The notes beneath the pieces are model-generated. The model ran no database searches, was not told the DNA's origin, and saw nothing but the letters and a program-made list of their open reading frames with translations. A program made the translations under genes and the position numbers. Positions 7,771 through 16,601 of a stretch of DNA of 64,000 nucleotides are shown here, in pieces. The stretch lies in NCBI RefSeq assembly GCF_025947065.1, contig NZ_CP109994.1, positions 3,782,001 through 3,846,000 on the forward strand, in the 5' to 3' direction. The DNA comes from Flavobacterium sp. N1736. GTDB taxonomy: Bacteria; Bacteroidota; Bacteroidia; Flavobacteriales; Flavobacteriaceae. Within the stretch, counting starts at the first letter, position 1. Each line of letters opens with the position of its first letter.

Positions 7771-8424
7771 ATGACTTTTTCAGAAGAAAACTATCTAAAA
7801 TCAATATATCATCTTACGGCTTCGAATGATGCTGAAGTAAGCACGAATGCTATTGCTGAAATGATGGAAACCAAAGCTTCTTCGGTTACGGATATGCTTA
7901 AAAAACTGTCTGAGAAAGATTTGGTCAATTATAAAAAATATCAGGGTGTTTCTTTGACGGAAAATGGAAAACTAGCCGCTAAAATGATTGTTAGAAAACA
8001 TCGCTTATGGGAAGTTTTTTTGGTTGAAAAACTAAATTTTACCTGGGATGAGGTTCATGATATTGCCGAACAATTAGAACATATCAAATCAGAACAATTG
8101 ATTAACCGTTTGGATGATTTTTTGGGAAATCCAACCGAAGATCCGCACGGAGATCCGATTCCGGATGCAAACGGGCGAATTGTTAAAATTGAAAAACAAT
8201 TGCTTTCTGAATTAACCGAAAATCAAATTGGAGTTTGTGTTGGTGTAAAAGATACTTCATCAGAATTCCTGAAATATCTGGATAAACAAGAAATTGCCTT
8301 AGGTTCTAAAATTGAATTCTTATCCAGAGAATCTTTCGATTTATCTGTAAAAATTAAGGTTGATGGTCGTGAATTGTCGATTTCGAATAAAATAGCTTCG
8401 AATTTGTTTGTGAAGTTGGTTTAG
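7771..8424 (+). CDS. DtxR/MntR-family metal-dependent regulator
   Basis: The protein has 217 residues, a normal length for DtxR-type repressors. An N-terminal winged helix (about 1-65: FSEENYLKSIYHL then MMETKASSVTDMLKKLSEKDLV) precedes a metal-binding dimerisation domain (about 66-140) with His/Glu ligands in AAKMIVRKHRLWEVFLVE and ALEQLEHIKSE-like helices, and DPHGDPIPD at about 128-136. The last ~70 residues form an FeoA/SH3-like domain. In this family, metal binding makes the protein repress uptake genes. Here the likely target is mntH, whose promoter carries a matching inverted repeat. Confidence 0.85.
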   Translation: MTFSEENYLKSIYHLTASNDAEVSTNAIAEMMETKASSVTDMLKKLSEKDLVNYKKYQGVSLTENGKLAAKMIVRKHRLWEVFLVEKLNFTWDEVHDIAEQLEHIKSEQLINRLDDFLGNPTEDPHGDPIPDANGRIVKIEKQLLSELTENQIGVCVGVKDTSSEFLKYLDKQEIALGSKIEFLSRESFDLSVKIKVDGRELSISNKIASNLFVKLV

Positions 8425-8658
8425 GATTATTTCACAGAGATTCGCAAAAATTGCACAGAGGTTCACAAAGATTTTTTTATCGGATCTGTTATTTGGACGG
8501 ATTAAAATCCGTTGAGGTTCACGAAGAATCTATTTTTTTTGTCAGACTGAGCGAAGTCTAAGTCCCGCAATGTGATTCAGCAAACGAGGCTTCGACTTCG
8601 CACTGCCTAACAAAGCAGGTGTCTATAACCACAAAAGATTGTAACGAAAGAGTTTATG
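8425..8658. repeat. Gap made of dispersed intergenic repeats
   Basis: Two kinds of word are seen. At 8428-8475 'ttcacagagattcgc' and 'gcacagaggttcac' resemble the arms of the 1178-1285 repeat. At about 8540-8615 'cagactgagcgaagtc' is mirrored imperfectly by 'cttcgacttcgcactg'. No gene or promoter is evident. Such repeats commonly fill convergent gaps in flavobacterial genomes. Confidence 0.45.
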
Positions 8659-9171
8659 TTAATTTGTTTTTTTCTTATCAATAAATTTCACAATCACTTT
8701 ACTATTTGTCATGATTAAATAACCAAAAATGGTTTTTAAAAAGTAAAACATTATCCATGATGTTCCCATATAATCTTTAAACAATTCTTTCTGTCTTAAA
8801 AACTCATAAATTGTCGAGCAAAGTTTAGGAATAGCTTCAACAAAAACAAGGGCTCCAATAACAATTACAGCAATAGAAAGAACAGCATCGTACGGAATAT
8901 TTATATCTATTTTTTCTTGGGTGAAATTTTTATCCAGTTTTAATATATTTATTATAAATTCTGTTTTAAAAAGGAAAAATCCAGTAACCAAAAGATAAAC
9001 TATAAGAGTCCCAGATGTTATAAACCATACCGAAATCAAATTAGCCCAATTCAGCGTTCCATCATTAAAAGAAAATGTTGTGGCAAATTGTGGAATAACA
9101 TATACGCTATTTATTAAAAGCCATAAACCGATCCCTTTAATAACAATTCTCCAAAAAGTTTTAATCTCCAT
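8659..9171 (-). CDS. Membrane protein of unknown function
   Basis: Not recognised. The 170-residue product has about four hydrophobic segments: near 12-30 (GIGLWLLINSVYVIP), 45-70 (VWFITSGTLIVYLLVTGFFLF), 96-115 (AVLSIAVIVIGALVFVEAIP) and 140-155 (WIMFYFLKTIFGYLIM). A basic C-terminus (FIDKKKTN) suggests a cytoplasmic tail. It lies 31 bp after the 133-residue gene on the same strand and may be cotranscribed with it. Codon use is like that of its neighbours and it is a plausible real gene, but no function can be assigned. Confidence 0.6.
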   Translation of the reverse strand: MEIKTFWRIVIKGIGLWLLINSVYVIPQFATTFSFNDGTLNWANLISVWFITSGTLIVYLLVTGFFLFKTEFIINILKLDKNFTQEKIDINIPYDAVLSIAVIVIGALVFVEAIPKLCSTIYEFLRQKELFKDYMGTSWIMFYFLKTIFGYLIMTNSKVIVKFIDKKKTN

Positions 9172-9202
9172 ATAGCTTTAAATTCTGTTTGACTCGAAAT
9201 AT

Positions 9203-9604
9203 TTAAACAATCCCCTTCTCTATCATTTCTAACATTACCGGCGAAGCGTTTTTAAACGTGGGTTCTTGTTCGATAATACTTCCCGCATTTTTCTTGTTTA
9301 CTTTAAACGTCACATCATTGTCTGTCGTGAACAAAAGTGCTGTTAAAAATGGATTTTTAATGTAAGTTCCTAAAACCAATAATGCTTCATCTAAAGCGTG
9401 AATACTTTCAATTTCTTCTGTTTTGTAGCGAGAAGTTAATGAAATTGAATAGGTGTTGTCTTCATTTAAAACCAATCGGAAATAGATGTTTTTAAGTTCT
9501 GTATCTCCAATTGTTTTCGCTAAAGTTAGTTTGGCAAAAGTGCCGGCTTGAATGCTCTCTTTGACGCGTTCGCAAAAAAGAGTAAATATAGGTTCGTAGG
9601 ACAT
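9203..9604 (-). CDS. Conserved-type protein of unknown function, resembling an N-terminal methyltransferase-associated domain
   Basis: The 133-residue soluble protein has no signal peptide. Its pattern (FAKLTLAK...ELKNIYFRLV...YSISLTSRYKTEEI...FLTALLFTTDNDVTFKVNKK) recalls the N-terminal ~130 residues of a family of ~390-residue SAM-dependent methyltransferases. Here the domain stands alone: the frame stops cleanly and the next gene on the strand is an unrelated membrane protein. It may be a stand-alone homologue or a remnant. The resemblance is from memory of the family pattern and is weak evidence; no catalytic motif is present. Confidence 0.5.
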   Translation of the reverse strand: MSYEPIFTLFCERVKESIQAGTFAKLTLAKTIGDTELKNIYFRLVLNEDNTYSISLTSRYKTEEIESIHALDEALLVLGTYIKNPFLTALLFTTDNDVTFKVNKKNAGSIIEQEPTFKNASPVMLEMIEKGIV

Positions 9605-9722
9605 GATTTTATTTTTTGTAATTGAATATTAGCCACTAAGGTTCTGAGTCACTAAGTCGCTAAGATTTTGAAAACCTTTGTGAGTCTCTGCGTAAAACCT
9701 TTGTGCGACTTTGTGTTATAAC

Positions 9723-10505
9723 TTATTTCCCTGTAAATTCAGCTTTACGTTTTTCTAGAAATGCAGTTGTACCTTCTTTAAAATCCTGAGTTCCGAAGCA
9801 TTTTCCAAATGATTTAATTTCGGTATCAAATCCGTTTTTACCATCTGTAAAATTAGCATTGATTGCTTTTATTGCTCTGCTGATCGCGAATGGTGCATTC
9901 TTGATGATTTTTTGTGCAATTGTATTTGTAAAAGTCAAAAGTTCAGCTTGCGGCACAACGTGATTTACTAAACCATACTCTTTTGCTTCTTCGGCAGAAA
10001 TCATTGCTGCGGTCATGATCATTTCCATCGCACGGCCTTTACCCACTAATTGTGGCAAACGCTGCGTTCCTCCGTAACCGGGAATCAATCCTAAAGTTAC
10101 TTCCGGTAATCCCATTTTTGCATTGTCTGATGCTACTCTAAAATGACACGCCATTGCCAGTTCTAATCCGCCGCCAAGAGCAAAACCGTTAACGGCAGCA
10201 ATTACGGGTTTCTTTAAACCTTCTATAAAATCAAATAAACTTTCTTGTCCTTCTGCTGCAAGTTGCGCGCCTTCGACAATAGTATAATTTGCAAATTCTG
10301 AAATATCGGCTCCGGCTACAAATGCTTTTTCACCAGTTCCGGTAATTACAATAACACGAACATCATCATTTTTGGCTAATAATTTTACTGCTTTACTCAA
10401 ATCACTAATCGTCGCTTTGTTTAAAGCATTCAATTTTGTAGGTCGGTTAATAGTTACGGTTGCAACTTTTTCTTCAATAGAAATTAAAAGATTTTCGTAG
10501 TTCAT
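9723..10505 (-). CDS. Enoyl-CoA hydratase/isomerase (crotonase family)
   Basis: The protein has 260 residues from the ATG at 10505. A longer frame reaches 10631 but overlaps the histidine-kinase gene by more than 100 bp and lacks family similarity there. Crotonase features are VTINRPTKLNALN (about 17-29), the oxyanion-hole segments GTGEKAFVAGADISEF (about 60-75) and AVNGFALGGGLELAMACHFR (about 100-120), with catalytic-type Glu in GLPEVTLGLIPGYGGTQRLP. It hydrates trans-2-enoyl-CoA in fatty-acid or amino-acid breakdown. It begins 10 bp after the kinase stop, so the two are likely cotranscribed, though no functional link is obvious. Confidence 0.88.
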   Translation of the reverse strand: MNYENLLISIEEKVATVTINRPTKLNALNKATISDLSKAVKLLAKNDDVRVIVITGTGEKAFVAGADISEFANYTIVEGAQLAAEGQESLFDFIEGLKKPVIAAVNGFALGGGLELAMACHFRVASDNAKMGLPEVTLGLIPGYGGTQRLPQLVGKGRAMEMIMTAAMISAEEAKEYGLVNHVVPQAELLTFTNTIAQKIIKNAPFAISRAIKAINANFTDGKNGFDTEIKSFGKCFGTQDFKEGTTAFLEKRKAEFTGK

Positions 10506-10515
10506 GACGGTGGTT

Positions 10516-11988
10516 TTATGAGTTTGTGATAGGTAAAGAAACTCTAAATGTGGTTCCTTTTCCGTAAGTTGATTCAAAGGTAATTGTTCCTTTGTAATTT
10601 TCGATAATGTTTTTGATAATTCCGAGACCAAGTCCCATTCCGCTGGTTTTCGTGGTGAATTTTGGTTCGAAAATTCTACTGATATCCTGTTTCTGAATTC
10701 CGATTCCGTTGTCTTTTACCGCAATTTCTACATTATTGTTTCTGCGTTTTACTGTAACTAAAATAGATTTATGAAACTGACTTTCGGGAATTGCCTGAGT
10801 TGCATTTTTTACCAAATTGGTAATGACACGAATTAATTGCGTTCGATCCATTTTAGAAATAATTTCCTCTTCTTCACTTTCAAAAACAATATAATCTTCG
10901 TTAAAAATATCCAATGAAAGCTCTACAACCTCAACCACATTTAAGGTTTCGTTTTGCTGTGCCGGCATCGAAGCAAAATTCGAAAATGCCGAAGCCACTG
11001 CCGACATTGTATCAATTTGCTGAATAAGGGTTTCTGAGTAATCGTTCAGTTTCTGTTTTACATCTGGTGCTGTCGGGTCAAACTTTCGTTGAAAACTCTG
11101 CACGGTCAATCGCATCGGCGTAAGCGGATTTTTAATTTCATGCGCTACTTGTTTTGCCATTTCACGCCATGCTTCTTCACGCTCACTTTGTGCCAATTTT
11201 ATAGCACTTGTCTCTAATTTATCGACCATTCCGTTATAAGCCTTTATCAGGAAGTTCACCTCTTTACTATTGGCTTCTAATACAATTTTCTCGTTTTTCT
11301 GATCTAAATTGGTTTCTTCCAATCGGTCTGAAATGGTTTTAAGCGATTTTGTTATATAAGTAGAAAGAAAATAAGCCAATGCAAAAGCTACAATTAACAT
11401 AAAGGAATAAACCTGGCTTAACCGAATTAAAAAAGTATTTAACTCGTTATCATAATAACCATCATCTTCTAAATAGGGAAGATTTAAAATTCCGAGCGGT
11501 TTGAATTTTTCGTCTTTGATTAAACTATAAGAAGATCTCTTTTTAACGCCATCGATGGTTTTAATGTCTACAAAACGCTTTTCGATAGAGGAACGCACTA
11601 ATTTTAGGATATATTCCGGAATTGGCGGCGCTACTTTATCAACCGCAAAAGATTCTTTTGAGGATTTTAGTAATTTGCCGTCAAGGCTATAAATGTTGAT
11701 TTCGATTTTATGAATCTGCGCTAATTCGTGAATTTTATCTTTAAAAATCAAATCCAGATTTCCTGTTTTTAAAGGATAAGTTGTTGTATTCAACACATAA
11801 TTAATATGTTCTTTTACGGCATTTTCTTTTCGTTCAAGACGTTCCTGATGATATTCTTTAGCTTCATTTTTAAATTGAATAATAGAAATGGAAGCCAGTA
11901 AAAAAGATGCCACAACAATCAATACAATCATCGAAAGGAAAATCCTGACACGCAATGAAAGCATCGACATTTTGAAGTTACTCAGCAT
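10516..11988 (-). CDS. Sensor histidine kinase (NtrY-like, orphan)
   Basis: The 490-residue membrane kinase has a first transmembrane helix (about 12-34), a periplasmic sensor region (about 35-190), a second helix (about 192-212) and a HAMP-like linker (about 212-265). Next come the HisKA domain with phospho-acceptor motif VAHEIKNPLTPM (about 283-294) and the ATPase domain with N box LVKNATQAIPES, G1 DNGIGI, F box FEPKFTTK and G2 GMGLGLGI. All catalytic motifs are intact. The HEIKNPLTP form is typical of NtrY-type kinases. No response regulator lies nearby, so the partner must be elsewhere. The signal sensed is unknown. Alternative Met starts at residues 7 and 9 cannot be excluded. Confidence 0.85.
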   Translation of the reverse strand: MLSNFKMSMLSLRVRIFLSMIVLIVVASFLLASISIIQFKNEAKEYHQERLERKENAVKEHINYVLNTTTYPLKTGNLDLIFKDKIHELAQIHKIEINIYSLDGKLLKSSKESFAVDKVAPPIPEYILKLVRSSIEKRFVDIKTIDGVKKRSSYSLIKDEKFKPLGILNLPYLEDDGYYDNELNTFLIRLSQVYSFMLIVAFALAYFLSTYITKSLKTISDRLEETNLDQKNEKIVLEANSKEVNFLIKAYNGMVDKLETSAIKLAQSEREEAWREMAKQVAHEIKNPLTPMRLTVQSFQRKFDPTAPDVKQKLNDYSETLIQQIDTMSAVASAFSNFASMPAQQNETLNVVEVVELSLDIFNEDYIVFESEEEEIISKMDRTQLIRVITNLVKNATQAIPESQFHKSILVTVKRRNNNVEIAVKDNGIGIQKQDISRIFEPKFTTKTSGMGLGLGIIKNIIENYKGTITFESTYGKGTTFRVSLPITNS

Positions 11989-12006
11989 ATTTTTTGTTTT
12001 TGTTTG

Positions 12007-12066
12007 TTTCAGGTTTCAAGTTTCAGGTTCCGTTGCGGTCGACAACTTGAAACTTGAAACCTGAAA
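12007..12066. repeat. Inverted repeat between hemJ and the kinase gene
   Basis: Arms of 23 bp at 12007-12029 and 12044-12066 pair with one mismatch; the words are alternations of 'tttcaggtttcaag'. A related repeat sits at 12640-12698 on the other side of hemJ, so hemJ is bracketed by two copies of one repeat family. The element may act as a terminator or processing stem. Confidence 0.6.
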
Positions 12067-12075
12067 TTAAAAAAA

Positions 12076-12624
12076 CTATTTTCTCTCTCTGATTCTCTTA
12101 TAAAACCTAAATCCCAGCATAATAATAATCGAAAATAAAAAAATTCCGATTACACCGAAAATCCAGTTGATGGCACTCTTTAAAACTACTAAAAAAACTA
12201 CTGCAAAAAGTATAATCGTTGCACCTTCATTCCATAAACGCATAAAATTGTTTGAATATTTTACCTCATCATTTTGCAATTGCTTAAATATCTGATGGCA
12301 TTTCAAATGATACAAATACAGCAGGAAAACAAAACATAACTTAACGTGCATCCACGGCATTTTGAGCCAGGCATTTCCTAAATCGGTAAAAAGCAACATC
12401 CAAAAAGCAAAAATACTAGCCAAAATTGCGGATGGCCAAGTAATAATATACCACAAACGATATGTCATTATTTTGTATTGCGCTTGTAGAATTTCCTTTT
12501 CCGGAGATGGTTTTTCATTGGCTTCTATTTGATATACAAACAAACGCACAATATAAAATAATCCCGCAAACCAGGTTATTACAAAAATAAGATGCAGCGA
12601 TTTTAGATAATTATAATATTCCAT
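12076..12624 (-). CDS. hemJ: HemJ-type protoporphyrinogen IX oxidase
   Basis: This 182-residue membrane protein has about five hydrophobic helices. The opening LKSLHLIFVITWFAGLFYIVRLFVY (about 7-31) is the HemJ signature, with the conserved His11 proposed to bind haem; WMHVKLCFVFLLYLYH (about 90-105) holds the conserved His/Lys. HemJ oxidises protoporphyrinogen IX to protoporphyrin IX in the inner membrane, the step before ferrochelatase. The hemH gene lies immediately upstream on the same strand, which supports the call. No HemG or HemY homologue is seen in the window, so this is likely the only enzyme for the step here. Confidence 0.85.
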   Translation of the reverse strand: MEYYNYLKSLHLIFVITWFAGLFYIVRLFVYQIEANEKPSPEKEILQAQYKIMTYRLWYIITWPSAILASIFAFWMLLFTDLGNAWLKMPWMHVKLCFVFLLYLYHLKCHQIFKQLQNDEVKYSNNFMRLWNEGATIILFAVVFLVVLKSAINWIFGVIGIFLFSIIIMLGFRFYKRIRERK

Positions 12625-12639
12625 TATTATTTATTTCAA

Positions 12640-12698
12640 GTTTCAAGTTTAAGGTTTTTTTTAAAGTTGATTGTAACTTGAAACCTTAAACTTGAAAC
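12640..12698. repeat. Inverted repeat between hemH and hemJ
   Basis: Arms of 18 bp at 12640-12657 (GTTTCAAGTTTAAGGTTT) and 12681-12698 are exact complements, with a 23-bp loop. The stem lies between the hemH stop and the hemJ start and shares its vocabulary with the repeat at 12007-12066. Confidence 0.65.
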
Positions 12699-12703
12699 AA
12701 CTA

Positions 12704-13717
12704 TTATTTTGCCCAATCATTAATCCAATTCCCAACTGTTTGGCACCATTCATCGTCGTCATTCAAACACGGAATTGCTAAGAATTCTTCTCCTCCATTT
12801 GCTTCAAAATCTTCTTTGGCGCGCATCGCAATTTCTTCCAGAGTTTCTAAACAATCAGAGACGAACGCTGGTGTTACAACTGCAAGGTTTTTGATTCCTT
12901 TTGCCGGCATTTTGTCGATTTCAACATCAGTATATGGTTCTAACCATTTATCTCCTGCTAAACGCGATTGAAAAGTCAGACTATATTTATCTTCCGGAAG
13001 TCCTAATAATTTTACGACTTGTCTGGTAGTTTCATAACATTGATGACGATAACAAAAATCGTGCGCCGGTGAAGGTGTGCTGCAACAAGAACCATCAATT
13101 TTACAATGTGATTTCGTTATATCTGTTTTGCGAATATGGCGTTCCGGGATTCCGTGGTAAGAAAACAATAAATGATCATAATCAAATCCAACCAGATATT
13201 TCTGAATAGAATCGGCTAAATTCTTGATGTAATCCGGTTTGTTGTAAAACGCAGGAACATCGGTAAAAGTCATTTGAGGGAATTTCTTTTTACGGATTTC
13301 TTCGGCTTTTACTAAAATCGTCAAAGTCGAAGCCATTGCATATTGCGGATATAAAGGAAAAAGCAATACTTCGGTAACGCCTTTATCGTGCAATTCCTGA
13401 AGTCCTTTTTCGATCGTCATGCTTCCGTAACGCATTGCCAGCGAAACTGGAACATTTACCAAAGGCTGTACTTTTTTCTGCATTCTTTCTGAAAGAACCA
13501 CTAATGGAGAACCTTCATCCCACCAAATTTTCGCATAAGCGTGAGCTGATTCTTCCGGTCTTTTTCTTAAAATAATTCCTCGAACCAACAAAGCTCTCAA
13601 TAAATACGGAACATCGATCACGTATTTATCCATTAAAAATTCGTCTAAATATGGTTTTACATCTTTTGTAGTTGGACTTTCCGGAGATCCTAAGTTTACT
13701 AATAATACGCCTTTCAT
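12704..13717 (-). CDS. hemH: Ferrochelatase
   Basis: The product has 337 residues, a normal length for bacterial ferrochelatase. Family features: GVLLVNLGSPESPT at the N-terminus, LLFSYHGIPERH (about 182-193) with the catalytic His, and TPAFVSDCLETLEEI (about 283-297). It inserts ferrous iron into protoporphyrin IX to make haem. Several Cys residues in the CKIDGSCCSTPSPAHDFCYRHQC stretch mark an insertion that could bind an extra metal or cluster; this is inference. It is upstream of hemJ on the same strand, so the last two steps of the pathway are encoded together. Confidence 0.93.
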   Translation of the reverse strand: MKGVLLVNLGSPESPTTKDVKPYLDEFLMDKYVIDVPYLLRALLVRGIILRKRPEESAHAYAKIWWDEGSPLVVLSERMQKKVQPLVNVPVSLAMRYGSMTIEKGLQELHDKGVTEVLLFPLYPQYAMASTLTILVKAEEIRKKKFPQMTFTDVPAFYNKPDYIKNLADSIQKYLVGFDYDHLLFSYHGIPERHIRKTDITKSHCKIDGSCCSTPSPAHDFCYRHQCYETTRQVVKLLGLPEDKYSLTFQSRLAGDKWLEPYTDVEIDKMPAKGIKNLAVVTPAFVSDCLETLEEIAMRAKEDFEANGGEEFLAIPCLNDDDEWCQTVGNWINDWAK

Positions 13718-13861
13718 TTATTCTTTGCTTTAGGCTTTAAGCTTTAGGCTTTAAGCATTTTGTTTGTTTTAATTTTCGTCAAAAGTAGAACTTGTCACTT
13801 TTTAGAAATATGATAAATGTTATTTTTTATTTATGTTCTGATATCTAAAACTGATGCTAAA

Positions 13862-14236
13862 TTACTCTCCATTTAAGATTATATTGTTTAACTCTTTCTT
13901 CATTTTTTCTTCCCATCTTTTTCCATTTCTCTTTTCAAGATAAATGTTTGTTATTTTATAATATTTACTAACTGCACTATCCAATTCTTCATTGCCTACT
14001 GTACAGCCTAAATTCTTTATAAACAAACCGTATTTGCGATAGACATTTACTATCTTGTTACCTCTTAATAATTCTAAAGAATCACGAGGCGGAAGTACTA
14101 ATCCAAAACTAAAAGTTTTTACGCTATCGGCTTTAATATCATGATATGCCTGATTTTCATATTTTGCCAACAACGGATTCTCTTCAGATTTACAACCACA
14201 AAAAGCGATTAAAGCAATCAAAATACCTTTCTTCAT
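13862..14236 (-). CDS. Small lipoprotein of unknown function
   Basis: The 124-residue product begins with a lipoprotein signal (KKGILIALIAFCGCKSEE, acylated Cys at about position 15). The mature part has no motif I recognise; it is charged, with a Lys/Glu-rich C-terminus predicted helical (EKRNGKRWEEKMKKEL). It begins 2 bp after the stop of the AraC-type regulator gene, so it is probably cotranscribed with it. It is likely a real, exported protein of the envelope, but its function is unknown. Confidence 0.6.
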   Translation of the reverse strand: MKKGILIALIAFCGCKSEENPLLAKYENQAYHDIKADSVKTFSFGLVLPPRDSLELLRGNKIVNVYRKYGLFIKNLGCTVGNEELDSAVSKYYKITNIYLEKRNGKRWEEKMKKELNNIILNGE

Positions 14237-14238
14237 TA

Positions 14239-15111
14239 TTATACATTCGTATTAATCGACATTAGATATTTCTTTGGAGTTGTGGCAAACTTTTTCTTGA
14301 AAGCCGCAATAAAATGACTTCCGGTGCTGTAACCAATTTTCAATCCAACTTCGTTTACATTATAAGATCCGCTATCAAGAAGTTTTCGGGCGAAATCCAT
14401 TTTGTAATCAAATAGAAAACCGTAAACCGTGTCGCCGTAAATTTGTTTGAAACCCATTTTAAGTTTCTTCAAATTCAAACCAATTTCATCTGCCAGCTCT
14501 TGCAATCCGGGTGGTTCAGCCATATTGGCGATGATAATTTCTTTGGCTTTTCTGATCTTCAAAACGTTATCTTCATCAATCAAAAACGGACATTGTTCTG
14601 CATTTGGATCTTCGGTTCTGTTAAAATACAGACTCAATAATTCATATCCTTTTCCTTTATAATAAAGGTTTTTTATGGATGGATGAAGGTTGTAATGAAA
14701 CAGCTGACTTAGCACAATAGCCATTGAAGGACTTATATTTCCTTCGTTATAGTACTTTTTGTCCTTATTATCAGGACTTAAAAAAGTAATATAATCTGCT
14801 TCGGCAGAAAACAATGCGTGAAATTTCTTTATTGATACAATTACTGAAATTACCCATGAATTTGGAGCGAGTTCTAAATTCAACGGTAATTCTTTCTGCG
14901 GATTGTATAAAAGCAACGATTTTTCTTCTTTCAAATCTAAAGCATAACTACCCTGATTGAACAAGAATTTAGCATTTCCTTTTATCCCGAAATGAAACTG
15001 TATCAGGCCACTACCTACTTCATGCTGTGCAAAAAAAGGCTGCGGACTGTCGTTTTGAAAACGAATAAGCGTAAAGTCGTCTTCAATTTTTATAATTTCC
15101 TGAGAACTCAT
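14239..15111 (-). CDS. AraC-family regulator adjacent to hemA
   Basis: The product has 290 residues. An N-terminal sensory half (about 1-180) with GSGLIQFHFGIKGNAKFLF resembles PchR-like regulators that respond to siderophores or porphyrin-type ligands. The C-terminal ~100 residues carry the two AraC helix-turn-helix motifs: PPGLQELADEIGLNLKKLKMGFKQIYG and NVNEVGLKIGYSTGSHFIAAFKKKF, followed by TPKKYL. It is divergent from hemA with a 227-bp gap that contains the hemA promoter region. Control of the haem genes is therefore a reasonable inference, but the ligand and target are unproven. Confidence 0.85.
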   Translation of the reverse strand: MSSQEIIKIEDDFTLIRFQNDSPQPFFAQHEVGSGLIQFHFGIKGNAKFLFNQGSYALDLKEEKSLLLYNPQKELPLNLELAPNSWVISVIVSIKKFHALFSAEADYITFLSPDNKDKKYYNEGNISPSMAIVLSQLFHYNLHPSIKNLYYKGKGYELLSLYFNRTEDPNAEQCPFLIDEDNVLKIRKAKEIIIANMAEPPGLQELADEIGLNLKKLKMGFKQIYGDTVYGFLFDYKMDFARKLLDSGSYNVNEVGLKIGYSTGSHFIAAFKKKFATTPKKYLMSINTNV

Positions 15112-15283
15112 AGCGATATTTTTTTGAATCGAAAATCAAAACAAACTCAAAATGTTATTTAGAATCACTCTAAACAAATCATTTCAAACAAGTTGATTTT
15201 GCTACAAAAATACTTCTTTTTGCATAAATACAGACGTTTAGAAACAAAAAAACATGTAGCGATACAAAAAGTACTTTGAGCGT

Positions 15284-15291
15284 TACTTTTG
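15284..15291 (+). promoter_or_regulatory. Candidate -7 box (TACTTTTG) for hemA
   Basis: TACTTTTG matches TAnnTTTG, 47 bp ahead of the hemA ATG at 15339. A second match, TAATTTTG, lies at 15307-15314. Neither has a well-spaced -33 TTG, so the choice between them is open. Both make an upstream start near 15276 unlikely. Confidence 0.4.
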
Positions 15292-15338
15292 TAAACACTA
15301 TAATGATAATTTTGTTGCACTTTTATGAAAGTGAATTT

Positions 15339-16589
15339 ATGGAAAACAATAACGTACCGAAACACCTGTATTTTTACTCAGTTGGTCTGAGTTATAAAAA
15401 AGCTGATGCTGAGGTTAGAGGTCAGTTTAGTTTGGATGCGATTGCCAAAACGCGTTTGCTGGAACAAGCTAAAACAGAAGGAATAGAAAGTTTAATTGTC
15501 ACTTCGACTTGCAACAGAACCGAGATCTATGGTTTTGCAGAGCACCCTTTTCAATTAATAAAACTAATTTGTGATAACAGCAACGGTTCTGTTGATGCTT
15601 TTCAAAAAGTTGGTTTCGTTTATAAAAATCAGGAAGCAATTAGTCATATGTTTCGCGTAGGAACTGGTTTAGACAGTCAGATTTTGGGCGATTTCGAGAT
15701 TATTTCTCAAATTAAAACCAGTTTTGCCCATTCAAAATCATTAGGTTTAGTTAATGCTTTTATGGAAAGGTTGACAAACGCTGTGATTCAGGCGAGCAAA
15801 AAAATCAAGAACGAAACAGAAATCAGTTCCGGAGCGACTTCGGTTTCTTTTGCATCGGTTCAATATATCATCAAAAATGTAGAAGATATTGGCAATAAAA
15901 ATATTTTACTTTTCGGAACTGGAAAAATCGGAAGAAATACTTGCGAAAATCTCGTAAAACATACCAAAAACGAACATATTACTTTAATAAACAGAACGAA
16001 AGACAAAGCTGAGAAATTAGCCGGAAAACTAAATTTGATTGTTAAAGATTATTCGGAGTTACATCTGGAACTTCAAAAAGCTGATGTTGTTGTGGTTGCC
16101 ACTGGCGCTCAAAACCCAACGGTTGACAAAACAATTTTAAATCTTAAAAAACCTTTGTTGATTTTAGATTTGTCTATTCCGAAAAACGTAAATGAAAATG
16201 TTGAGGATATAGAAGGTGTAACCTTGATTCACATGGATTATTTGTCTCAACTGACAGATGAAACTTTGGAAAACAGAAAATTACACATTCCGGCAGCTGA
16301 AGCGATTATTGAAGAAGTAAAAGAGGAATTTGTTGTCTGGACAAAAGGACGCAAGTTTGCACCAACTATAAATGCTTTAAAAGAAAAACTGAATGAGATT
16401 AAAGTTTCAGAATTAGATTTTCAAAGCAGAAAAATTGCTGACTTTAATGAAGCTCAAGCTGAAATTATCAGTAACAGAATCATCCAGAAAATCACTACAC
16501 ATTTCGCAAATCACTTAAAAGACGACAACACGATGGTCGATGAAAGCATCGAATGGATCGAGAAAGTCTTTAAAATAAAAGCATCTTAG
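15339..16589 (+). CDS. hemA: Glutamyl-tRNA reductase
   Basis: The protein has 416 residues from the ATG at 15339; the frame continues 63 bp upstream but those codons overlap promoter-like sequence. The catalytic domain has VTSTCNRTEIYG (about 51-62) with the active-site Cys. Next come VGTGLDSQILGDFEIISQIK, the NADPH-binding domain with LLFGTGKIGRNTCENL, and a C-terminal dimerisation helix region. It reduces Glu-tRNA to glutamate-1-semialdehyde, the first step of the C5 route to haem. hemL, the next enzyme, is not in the window. It heads a plus-strand series with hemC, hemD and hemE. Confidence 0.93.
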   Translation: MENNNVPKHLYFYSVGLSYKKADAEVRGQFSLDAIAKTRLLEQAKTEGIESLIVTSTCNRTEIYGFAEHPFQLIKLICDNSNGSVDAFQKVGFVYKNQEAISHMFRVGTGLDSQILGDFEIISQIKTSFAHSKSLGLVNAFMERLTNAVIQASKKIKNETEISSGATSVSFASVQYIIKNVEDIGNKNILLFGTGKIGRNTCENLVKHTKNEHITLINRTKDKAEKLAGKLNLIVKDYSELHLELQKADVVVVATGAQNPTVDKTILNLKKPLLILDLSIPKNVNENVEDIEGVTLIHMDYLSQLTDETLENRKLHIPAAEAIIEEVKEEFVVWTKGRKFAPTINALKEKLNEIKVSELDFQSRKIADFNEAQAEIISNRIIQKITTHFANHLKDDNTMVDESIEWIEKVFKIKAS

Positions 16590-16601
16590 TTTTTCTTTAA
16601 A

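Noticed and set aside
10506..10631. Longer start of the enoyl-CoA hydratase at 10631
   Set aside because: It would overlap the histidine-kinase gene by more than 100 bp and adds no crotonase similarity; the ATG at 10505 gives the normal start.
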